NCBI RefSeq assembly: GCF_036785885.1
Contig: NC_092322.1
Location: forward strand, 11,430,466 to 11,494,465
Reading direction: 5' to 3'
Length of the DNA stretch: 64,000 nucleotides
Source: Coffea arabica
Lineage: Eukaryota; Streptophyta; Magnoliopsida; Gentianales; Rubiaceae
A model generated the notes under the pieces. The model had not been told where the DNA came from and did not search any database. It saw nothing but the letters and a program-made list of their open reading frames with translations. The translations under genes were made by a program, and so were the position numbers. Shown here piece by piece: positions 48,760 to 59,126 of the stretch (positions are counted from its first letter, which is position 1; every line of letters starts with the position of its first letter).

Positions 48760-51230
48760 AAAATAAATTACTACTGCATATCCGAAATTTACTTTTTGGA
48801 GAGTAGGTTTAGTTCATACTATTTTTCATAGTATTTTAAAATATATAAGTACAAAAAATTTTAAATTATACCTATAATCATGTATTATACGAGTATATTA
48901 TGAGTACTTACTAACTAAGGTACTAAACTTTAATCATTAATAAAACATCTTATCGTTAATTCAAATAAACTTTCTAATACTAGTTTGAGATAAGTTTTAA
49001 AGTAAAATAGTGCATGCGTCCCATAAATCAATAAATCTTGATTATTAATCAAATTTGCCATGTTATTAGTAATAATTACTATTTATGTATAAAAACTTAC
49101 TATTACTTGAATTAAACTTACTAAGGTATATTATGAGTGCTTACTAACTAAGGTACTAAGTTTTAATCATTAATAAAAACATCTTATCATTATTTCAAAT
49201 AAACTTCCTAATACTACTTTGAGATAAGGTTTTAATGTAAAAATTGTACATGCATTCCAAAAAATGGTAAATTTTGATCCTTAATCATTTTTATTGCCAT
49301 GTTATTAGTAAGAATTACTATTTATGTATCTTACTATTATTTGAACTAAACTTACTCTTTTAAAAGTAAGTTTGGGATATCAAGTAGTAATCTATTTATT
49401 TAAAATTTAAGTTTAATATTTATTCCAATTTACCTTTGAGGTATAAAAGTTACTAATCTATTACACTTAACTTACTATTTTAGATAGGAAACTTACTTCC
49501 ATAATTTTAGGTGTTATTTTATTTAGGTGAATAGGTCCAACAATAAATCAAATGATCGTTAAAAGTACAACAATATGTTATATCAGGTAAAAACTATTTC
49601 GCTATCATAACTATCGTTTAGTATCTATATCTATATGTATTGCTGATGGGGTTTTGGATAAGGAGCTTCCAAAATTATCAAAAGTCTGAATGCTATTTTA
49701 ATAGAATTTTACATTTTTATAATTAAAAAATATTTATCTCTTAACTAATCATGTAACCGGCCCTACAAATCCTATAATCATACTTATATTTTTTCCACAT
49801 TTCCCTCATGTTTTTTCCACTATCCCATAAAATTCAAACTCCTAAACTTTAACTAACGAATAATAACCACCCCTGTAAAATGATATCTGCAAATTCCAAT
49901 TCACATCTCACATTTATTACTGACACTTATCATATCACTTAGAGTAATAACTAACCGTTAATTTAAGAAATTCGTAACTACGAAAGTCAAATATCCAAAA
50001 TTTAGGAGTATGTTTAAATTACAATTTTCACAATTCAACGTATCTTATTGTCATAATATATTTTACTCTCACAATCATTCACAAATTATAAAGTCATTAA
50101 AAATAAATAATTTTTTTAATAAAAATTAATTCAAAGGTAGTTAATTCACACACACACACACATATACATATATATATATATATATATTCTCATAATGCAC
50201 ATATATATAAGATTATCAAATCGAATGCATAATATTGGTAAGTATTTCATTTTAAAATAAAAAACATGCAATTACATTTATTTCTATCCATATATCATTC
50301 ATTTTATAATATAAATTATTATTATTATTTTAAGATCCATCTTTTGCAAAAACACAATTCTTGAATGATTTACAGTTTTTTTTCATATTTTGAACTATTG
50401 TTAGATAAATCTTAAATTTTAATTATGTTGGTATAATTTTTTTAACTTTTTTCAAATTAAAATGGTATAATCTTTTGATTAATTTTAATAATGTAAGCAC
50501 CGTGTGTAGTACGGATATTCACACTAGCTGTCCTTGTATGACCGAACCTGAGAGTTTGAGCATGTTTTGGTTGAATGTTATAATTCAAAATTTGGGGTTT
50601 GGAGGGAATAGCTTATATCCATTGTAATCAAAACTCAAACAAATGTAGGGATAAACCTGATTGTCACAACAAACTATACAAATGTGGGGATAAATCTTAG
50701 TTAGTAAGTACTCATAATATACCTGTATAATAAATGATTATAGGTATAATTTAATATTTTTGTATTTATATATTTTAAAATACTATGAAAAGTAACCTTG
50801 TAAAATCTATAATAAAATTTTGTCTTATCATAAGTTTGTATTTATTTTCAATTTTTGAAAAGTTTGAAAGTTTGGATAACAATAACAACAAATCTTCCTA
50901 GTTACACGTAGAATATCACTTGTTTCTATATCACAATTTTTATAATTTAACATCTATGAATATAATAAAATAAATGTATTATTTTATAATACGATAAAAT
51001 TTTATTATTTTCGAAGGTTATGTGAAAGGTCAAAATATTTTTCACAGAATATTTTAAAATATATAAGTACAAAAGAATATTAAATTATACATATAATCAT
51101 GCATTATACAAGTATGTTACGAGTACTTACTAACTAATGTACTAAGTTTTAATCATTTATAAAATATTTTATTGTTATTTCAAATAAGCTTTCTAGTATT
51201 AATTTGGTATAAGTCATAAAGGATTGAGTG
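48760..51230. repeat. AT-rich repeat copies and microsatellite DNA
   Basis: Copies of the 26.9-29.2 kb family occur at about 48790-49620 (ending near TATCATAACTATCGTTTAG) and 50690-51230, partly in opposite orientations. Between them are AT-rich DNA and a compound (CA)n-(TA)n microsatellite at about 50150-50188. ACGGATATTCACACTAG occurs twice (about 48571-48587 and 50512-50528), both times followed by TGTCCTTGTA. No gene. Confidence 0.55.
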
Positions 51231-51339
51231 ATTTGAGTCAGTTGCTTCTGTGTTAATTTTGACTGTAGTTAACGAATTCAATGATTTAGTCCGTCTACCT
51301 TAGGTTAGTGGGAAAATGGGTCACAGTTGGCTGGAATAA

Positions 51340-51840
51340 AATTGTAATAAACCCGTTTTCTAATAAAAAATCAATTCTTTATCGCTTTCCTCCATTATAA
51401 GAACAAAGTACCCCTTTTCCTAAAAAAAAAATTATTTATCGGATAAAATAAAAATAAACCTGTTTTTCAATAAAATTCTAACTCTTTATGCCTTTCCTCT
51501 ATTATAAGAATTGTGCACCCATTTTGCCATAAACAAATTTATTTATCAAATAAAAAAATTTATTTATCGAAAAAATAAAAATAAACCCGTTTCTCAATAA
51601 AACATCAGCTCTTTATGGCTTTCTTCCCTTATAAGAAAAGAGTATTCATTTTGCCATAAACAAATTTGTTTATCAAATAAAATAAAAATAAACTCTTTTT
51701 TCAATAAAAAAACTAGTTCTTTATGACTTTCCTCCATTATAAGAATATAGTACCCATTTTTCTAAAAAAATATTATTTATCGAATAAAATAAAAATGAAC
51801 CCGTTTTTTCAATAAAACACCAACTCTTTATGAAATAATT
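51340..51840 (-). repeat. ~107-bp tandem array, left (inverted) copy
   Basis: About four to five units. The anchor CTCTTTATGNCTTTCCTCCAT recurs at about 51376, 51483, 51611, 51718 and 51825 (spacings near 107, one of 128). Each unit carries TTATAAGAA, a run around ACCCATTTT, AATTTATTTATC and AATAAAAATAAACCCGTTTT. It is the reverse complement of the 54960-55575 array. Confidence 0.8.
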
Positions 51841-52202
51841 TAAAAAATCACGTAATTCTTTCACATCCTTTCTAAAAAAACTCTGGAGATACACTTAAAA
51901 TTATATTAAAATTGTACAAGTACTATAGGAATTTAAGGGGGGCCCCACTATCCCCACCTTAAATCCACCTCTGTAATGCCAAAAGAAGTGCGGGAAAGCT
52001 TCCCTCCAACTCTACTGAATAATATAAGTACAGTCCAAGCCTCCAAATTTGTCTGAAACCCGTTGCTGATTTTTCCTCCTCTCAAAACTCCTCCAACCAC
52101 CAAACTTTATTGTCCTTTTTCCCCTTCTTGATTCTTCCATCTCCAACGGAATCAAGCTTCATAATAAGAGGGGCTTTGTCTTAAAATCATACATTTTTTT
52201 GA

Positions 52203-53181
52203 TTAGCTATTTAGCACGCCAGTTGACGGAGTAAGCGGAGGCAGTGGAGGACTCGATGACGACGTCCTCGTCGTCGTCGTCTGAGCCTGGACCTTCAACG
52301 TTCCCTCCTCATTAGTTATAGCCAAAGTTTGGGTTTGGGACCGCGCGCTCTCTTGCGCCAAGGCATCACAAAACGCCCGATGCGTGATAAAGCTATCCTG
52401 CCTTCATTTCATAAAAAAGAAAACAAACAAGGAAAAAGAAGGGGGAAAATGTTCATTAAGAAACGAATGAGAAAACTCGTTGAGTTTAGCTTCGTTCTAG
52501 TGGCATGACCTGGAAAATAGGGTGCCGCAGTCGCAGGGGTATTCTCTGGTGCCGCAAGTTTTCGTGTGCGCTTTCCAATCAGAGATGACGGCATACTTCT
52601 TAGAGCAGCGTTCACACTTCCATTTCTTCTCGCCGTGTTTTCTGCAGAAGTGTTTTTTTATGCCAGTTAGGTCCCCAAGTGCTCTGGAGGGGTCGTGATG
52701 AATGCAGGTTGCTTCAGGGCAGACGTATACGCGCTTTTTAACTTCTTTCCCGTTTCTCTGCCGGAGTTTCCATGGCAAGTTATGGCCTCTTCTGTGTAGT
52801 TGCAAATTCTGGTCTCTTTGGAAACCCTTGTTGCAGATCTCACATACAAATCGGTTTGTTGCTAAGAGAGTCTTTGGTGATAAGGCTATCACTTCTGCAT
52901 CTGGATCTACATACAAACTACCGGATAAATGCCCCAAAAAGAAACAAAGGAAAAGAGAAAAATATAGCACTAGTTTTTTAAGATAAAAAATTAGGAAGGT
53001 ACAAGTACGATTTGAGGAGCTATATAGTGATGATTCATGAGCAGCTACCTGGCATTCCAGGAAGGTTACGCTTTTTCTTGACGGGTCCAACTTGAGCAGC
53101 TATCATTGGATTGCCAGCTGAGGAAACACTAGCTTCTTCAGAAGCCGAAGGGACTGTTGCCATTGCTGATGAATTATTCAT
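52203..53181 (-). CDS. INDETERMINATE-domain (IDD) C2H2 zinc-finger protein, C-terminally truncated
   Basis: Exons (minus): 53049-53181, 52510-52906, 52203-52401; 242 aa. Introns: 142 bp (GTAGCTGC donor, TATGTAG acceptor) and 108 bp (GTCATGCC donor, ATGAAG acceptor), in the positions typical of the family. The NLS-like KKKRNLPGMP leads into DPDAEVIALSPKTLLATNRF. The four-finger ID domain covers residues about 64-195: CEICNKGFQRDQNLQLHRRGH, CPEATCIHHDPSRALGDL, CERCSKKYAVISDWKAHTKTC, CDCGTLFSRQDSFITHRAFC. ID proteins are nuclear DNA-binding regulators of root patterning, gravitropism and sugar or flowering responses. The usual FSRRDSF reads FSRQDSF here. After SSSSPPLPPLTPSTGVLNS it stops, where relatives continue for 150-300 residues with conserved C-terminal motifs. 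It is either a shortened functional protein or a captured/decaying copy. Confidence 0.8.
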
Positions 53182-54959
53182 ATCCACCTACTCTCTACAA
53201 TCCGTTTTCCCTTTCTTTTCCCAGGAAAAATCAGCGGGATTCACTTTGTAGCAAACTTTCAAGACTTTGAGAATAAAAACGCTTTAAGCTGAGGTGGTGA
53301 ATTGGTCCAAAAATCTTTCAGCAAAAATTCAAATCCTGGACAGGAAATTGTTGAGCTTCAGCCTGCATTAGAAGGGAGTCCACTATTAGGTATAATTTTT
53401 CAAAATGGACTATGCTAAGATGGAGTTTTGTGAAAATTTATATTCGCAGTTTACTTGCTTAATTAATTTAGATGTCCCTATCCATAAACAGACCCAGTAA
53501 ATTGTTTGGTTTTAATTGCTGGGACCTACAATAATTTGCTTGAGAACTAAGAAATTTTTGGGTAGCTACATGAAAATTAAATCACTCATCAAGATTTGAT
53601 TTTCTTTTGAATGTTTTCCTGATGGTGGGAAAGCAGAAAGTTTGGTTGACTGTAATTGTGCTTGCCTGCATCGAAGTCTGATAACAAATTTCTTATTGTA
53701 GTTCCTAGACAAAAATATTGTGAGTCTGTGCACAAAACTATCAGGAGAAAAACTCGCACAGTGATGGTTGGCAACTGGCTCTCTGTAGTGAGCATCCTAT
53801 ATGAGTTCAAACCATGACTACAACAGACACTAAAGATGTTGCTGGAACAGTTGAACAGGTGCTATTTATTTCTGCTTCCATGATGGTTTTCTGTAATACA
53901 TTTTTATTCAGTGATACGACTTGATATGGAGAGCAAGCTGTATATATTTGGCGTATTTAAAAGTTCATTCATCTTATGGGCCCATTCCCCCCCTCAGCCA
54001 AACAAACAAAATGGGAATGAAGAAGACGAAGAAGAATCTGGTTGATGCCTGTGTATAGATGGCCATGTTCCATTTTGGATTTGCTTTGATTGAGTCTTGA
54101 CTTGCATTGCTTACTAGGTGTGATTGGGGGTACTTAAACTTATAGGGGTTTTTATAGGGTTTATCAAGCAATAAAACTTTGCGGGAGAAAAAAGAAAACT
54201 TGCTGGATGTTAACAACTTTTCTCTGCTCTCGACAATGGGATTTGGAAAGGAAACCAGATGGCAGAACTAATCTGAATTAAGAACACATCTTTTTCTTAA
54301 AGTAGAGGCAATCTGCAAAATGAAGCATGAGTGTAATCACCTATTGTACTTTTCGCATCTCCTCTAAAAGTTTGTGTGCATCTAAGCTTAACATTTCTAG
54401 AATGAAGAATGCTGCAGTTTGAATTGCAATTGATTTTTTGAACTGTTTATATAAGCTGAAACTTTTTAGAACATAAATTTGGCCATAAACTAGGAGTGAC
54501 AAACAATTCAAGCAGTTAACTTGTTTTTGATAGTTTGGAAGCAATGGCATGCTTGTCATCCTTTAATGATGTCCACTGAAGCACTTATCCTCAGGTTAAG
54601 TGTTACTTGTTGTAGGTGATGGGGATAGCTGATAAAGAAGCAGACTTAGTTCGAATAACAGTTCAAGGGAAGAGAGAGGCAGATGCATGTTATGATTTGA
54701 TTTGAGTATTTTTGTGCTTTGTACCGTTGATAATATTGGTTGTAATATATTGTTGCTCGTTTTGTATTTGTAATGACAAATTGATTTGTTATTTCATATA
54801 AAATTTTTGCTATATCTCAATATTGACATTAATGATACCTCTTGCTAAAAAAAGTAGCAACTACAGTCACAAAGTTGCTTTTGGCAACTTTCTTGCAAAA
54901 AAATCATCTTGCTGCATTTGATCGTCTTTGGTAAGGGGTCGATGGTTTCTAATTAAAGA
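53182..54959. other. 5' flank of the IDD gene
   Basis: About 1.8 kb without another supported exon; moderately balanced composition, so it may be the gene's own promoter carried inside the repeat-bounded unit. 54596-54690 has an open stretch without a recognisable domain. Confidence 0.4.
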
Positions 54960-55575
54960 AGTTACTTGTTTATGACAAAATGGACACTCTTTTCTTATAA
55001 TGCAGAAAAGTCATAAAGAATTGATGTTTTATTGAAAAATGAGTTTATTTTTATTTTATCCGATAAACAAATTTCTTTTTGCCTTCAAAATGGATACTCT
55101 GTTCTTATAATGGAGGAAAGTCATAAAGAGCTGGTGTTTTATTGAAAAAATGGGTTTATTTTTATTTTATCTGATAAATAAATTTGTTTATGAAAAAATG
55201 GGTACTCTGTTCTTATAATATAGGAAAGCCATAAAGAGCTGATTTTTTATTAGAAAATGGATTTATTTTTATTTTATTCGATAAATAAATTTAGTTATGA
55301 AAAAATGGGTACTCTGTTCTTATAATGGAGGAAAATCATAAAGAGCTGGCCTTTTATTAGAAAATGAATTTATTTTTATTTTATTCGATAAATAAATTTA
55401 TTTATGAGAAAATGGGTACTCTGTTCTTATAATGGAGGAAAACCATAAAGAGCTGGTCTTTTATTAGAAAATGAATTTATTTTTATTTTATTCGATAAAT
55501 AAATTTAGTTATAAAAAAATGGGTACCCTATTCTAATAATGGAGGAAAATCATAAAGAACTGGTCTTTTATGGGA
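54960..55575 (+). repeat. ~107-bp tandem array, right copy
   Basis: About six units. The anchor GGAGGAAANTCATAAAGAGCTGG recurs with CATAAAGA at about 55011, 55121, 55228, 55337, 55443 and 55551 (spacings 106-110). Each unit continues TTTTATTAGAAAATGAATTT, ATTTTTATTTTATTCGATAAA and ATGGGTACTCTGTTCTTATA. The middle units are nearly identical, suggesting recent homogenisation. Confidence 0.85.
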
Positions 55576-56309
55576 AAGTGATACTTTACACAAAGTGACC
55601 GCGATTTGGTTTATGAAATAATCCCAAATAAAAATTTAGAATGAATTTATTTGTTTTAAAAGTTGTATAACGGTCGTTAAAACTCCAGAGATTGGCAAAC
55701 AAATTTTGGGGTTGCATAAAGGCAGAGCGAAGATGGAGAAGAATTGAGTTTTTTGTCCGTTGTAATTGTTCCGTTAAAAATGGCTCTATTCGATTTTACC
55801 CATTTTTTGTTGGGTAAAATCGTTGGTTCTAACGATCAATTCTTCATTTCCCGTCAATTGTCCTTAATTGGCCAAAATTACGAAACTTTGAGGATGAAAA
55901 GTGCATTTTTTCCTATAAAATATTTAATCAAATGTTATTTCTTGTCTTAATTTTTGTTATGACTATATTACATATTTATTAAATAGACATACCTTTATAA
56001 TTAAAGTTAATATTTGATATTTTAGGATGCCATATATTTAAATAGATGAAAATTATTTTGAATATAACATATTAAAATAATTTTATTTGTCAATCATTTT
56101 GCCCCCCCTCCAAGGAAAAAATCTTGATTTCGTCACTGCTTAGGAAGAAATTGGGGTCTATTGCTAATAAAAGATTGTGAAAATTTACCTTTATATCCTA
56201 ATTATTTGAAAAAAATCTAATGAACAAATTTTGCGAAAAAAAAACCTTGTTTCTTACCAACAAATTAAGTAACTAATAAAATCACCTGTAATGTTGTTTT
56301 AACATATTT

Positions 56310-57119
56310 AATTTATGTTAAATACAAATTTTACCAGTTTCTCTTTCGTAAAAATATAAGTATAACACCTTTTCAATTTTAGTTACAAACATTTATTTAT
56401 TTTACATAAATGTAGTGATTCAGAATAAAATACCCGTAAATAGCTAGTATTTTGTTAATGTAATGCAAAAAATCCTTAAAGAGCTGGTATGTTATGGGCG
56501 CAATCTTTTTTACTTTCACATATTTAAATTTTGTTAAATACAAAATCTACCAGTTTCCCTTTCGTAAAAATATAAGTATAATACTTTTTCAATTTTAGTT
56601 ACAAACATTTATGTATTTTACATAAATATAATGATTCAGAGTAAAATACCCATAAATAGTTAGTATTTTGTTGATGTAATGCAAAAAACTCATAAAGAGC
56701 TGGTATGTTATGGGCAAAAACTTTTTTACTTTCACATATTTAAAAATTGTTAAATACAAAATTTATTAGTTTCCTTTTTGTAAAAATATTAGTGTAACAC
56801 TTTTTCAATTTTAGTTACAAACATTTATGTATTTTACATAAATGTAATGATTCAGAGTTAAATGTCCATAAATAGCTAGTATTTTGTTGATATAATGCAA
56901 AAAAATTATAAAGAGCAAGTATGTTATGGGCAATTTATTTTTTACTTTCAAAATCAGTTTATGCTAAATACAGGACAATCAGTTTACCTTTCACAAAAAT
57001 ATTAGTGTAACGGTTTTTCAATTTTAGTTATAAACATTTATTTATTTTACATAATTGTAATTATTCAGAGTAAAATGCCCATAAATAGATAGTATTTTGT
57101 TGATGTAATACCCATAATC
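56310..57119 (+). repeat. ~215-bp tandem array, right terminus
   Basis: About four units. The anchor AAAATAT(A/T)AGT(A/G)TAAC recurs at about 56356, 56572, 56788 and 57001 (spacings 216, 216, 213). Units share TTTTCAATTTTAGTTACAAAC, TATTTTACATAAATGTAATG and CATAAATAGCTAGTATTTTG. They also contain CATAAAGAGCTGGTATGTTAT, close to the anchor of the 107-bp array, and 215 is about twice 107. Confidence 0.8.
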
Positions 57120-59020
57120 GGGAGAATCAATTGGAATTCACTATTCCTCAGTCTTGGACGCTTTATGTAAAGTAGAGATATTTGTATTCAATTAAATATG
57201 AAACATGCAACAATCTGTCTTCTCATGAACCCAGTTTCCACAAATGTTAATATTTTATTAATATAACAATTAAAATCAATTTCAATAATTTAAATTTAGT
57301 AGGTTAGATAAAAGTTGTTAGAAAAGTGAGAAACCAAAAGAAAAATAACTCAAATTTATTAAAAGTCCAAAAAGAATTTAGTACTTCAGCTCTAGAAATC
57401 CTCCAAATGACTATATATTAGAATAGCGATAATCAAAATAGATTACATAATTAAAAAACTTAATATTTCAAACATTTATTTTCTTAAGTTTCACTTTTTA
57501 AAGGCTCTCAACTCGTTATTCAATAATGTCCATATGTTGCTTCAAAACCAAGCATGACTGTGTTTAGTACTGCTTACGCTTCCTCTTCGGTGTTTTATTT
57601 CTAGACCCATTATATATATGTTAATTCCTTGACACCCCAATACATTTTCAACTTTTGCCATACACAACATTTCCAAACCGGCCCGTGCCTGTTATAGGTC
57701 ACCATTTACTTTTGTAAACATATTCCTTTCATCATTCGTATATGTCAGTTTCTTTGACATATTCTTTACCTTTCCACGTGCCTGCTTCTTTGCCATATAA
57801 TTTACTTTCCACACCTGTCTTTGAAATATGTGAATACACTACAGAATTTACCTTTATTATTATAAGTTGATAATTTTTTTTACGCTGGTAAGTTTAGATC
57901 ATGGTAATATATAATATATATTCAAAATTATTAATATAAAAAAATTATTATACTATTGATGCATCAAAATTTAATCCTTTGTATCATTTATTGCTTATGG
58001 CATTTTTTTCTCCCGCATATGATTCATGTTACAAAATTATTCTTATTTTCTAACCAAAATCATTATTTGTTCTTCGTCGACTTAAGTCTTCTACCTGAGT
58101 TTTTTCTCCAAATAATCCTATTTTTTAAAAATATTTATTCAAATTTTATCCTCATAATATTTTTTTTGTGCCACATAATACTAATTTGCCATGTTGAATC
58201 GCAAGAAAAATGAGAGTTCAATCTAGTAATTCCTGGAGAAGTAAATTTATAAATTTTAATTCTATTTTTGAACGAAGAGTAAGATATGCTAGCTTTTATT
58301 ATTCCTATATAATTTATTGAAAGTAGAAAGTTTTTGGTTGAGCAAGTGATATTATATTCTCTCTCCCAAAATGAGTTTTTTAATATCATATTTTGAAATA
58401 GGTTATAAATATTAGAAAAAGTTTAAAGTATGAGAAGCCAGTAAGATTTTTTAAAATTCAAAAGTGCCAAATGATATAGTTTGAAATTATCCCAAAAGGT
58501 ATTTCAAAATGTGTTTGTGATATAAGTAAAATACTATTAGAGAAAAAATTATATCCAAACAGAACCTAGGTATTCTGTACTTTATAATTTATTGCCATGC
58601 TCATATTAGAATGTTAACCAACAAAAACAAAAACATTATTAGTATTCACACCATGATTAGCAACAGATAAATTTTCACAAGAAGACTGTATAAAGAAGAA
58701 ATATGAAAAAAAAGAAGAAGAAGAAGAAGAAGGAAATTAGAAAGGCATTTTTTTGTACCAATTGCCAAGGTTGTTGCGAGGCAAAATATAATAGCTAAAA
58801 AATGAAGGATCCATATGAATTAGGTATTTCTGAAGGTATTTTTAAAAAACTACATTGTAGCATTGTATTTCAAAAATTTTCTATTCGCTTCGTATGAATT
58901 AGGTATTTTTAAAAATGTATTTCAAGATGTTTTTAAAATTTTGTTGAAATATGTTTAGAAATTTACTAATTTTCCACTACCACACAAAAGCTACTTAAAA
59001 GTCACAAGTTGCATTTTAAG
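57120..59020. other. Intergenic, AT-rich
   Basis: No gene recognised. A (GAA)n microsatellite lies at about 58710-58733. A remnant of the 'GTTTGGAT' MITE family (ATATCCAAACAGAACC on the right) lies at about 58460-58570. The phrase GTATGAATTAGGTATTT(T/C)T occurs twice at about 58815 and 58897. Confidence 0.4.
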
Positions 59021-59027
59021 TTGATAA

Positions 59028-59110
59028 CCAAGTTAGCTCACTTGGCAATCACAGAGGGTCAAAAAATGCCGCCTCGAGTGTAGGTAAGGAGCTCGCAACC
59101 TATCAGGCTA
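59028..59110 (+). mobile_element. Possible SINE head (tRNA-like A and B boxes)
   Basis: TTAGCTCACTTGG (about 59033-59045) fits a polymerase III A box, and GAGCTCGCAACC (about 59090-59101) is a weaker B-box match at tRNA-like distance. It stops shortly before the LTR at about 59127, so it may be the head of a SINE cut by that insertion, or chance. Confidence 0.3.
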
Positions 59111-59126
59111 GGGCTCCTGAACTAGA

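Larger units (their letters stand above)
48474..57119. mobile_element. Candidate 8.6-kb foldback-type element enclosing an IDD gene
   Basis: The left end (48474 on) starts GATTATGGGCATTACATCAA and matches the reverse complement of the right end (to 57119), GATTATGGGTATTACATCAA, for about 85 bp at roughly 90% identity. Inside the right end is an array of about four 215-bp units; the left end has one to two units in opposite orientation. Further in, a ~107-bp tandem array occurs inverted on the two sides (about 51340-51840 and 54960-55575). The centre (51.85-54.96 kb) holds the IDD gene. AT-rich repeats sit in the left arm and are probably nested. No target-site duplication is visible and there is no transposase. 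An alternative is two unrelated satellite insertions that happen to face each other. Confidence 0.5.

Noticed and set aside
54960-57119. CRISPR-like periodic repeats
   Set aside because: Plant nuclear context and long (107 and 215 bp) head-to-tail monomers without unique spacers show satellite-type repeats, not CRISPR.
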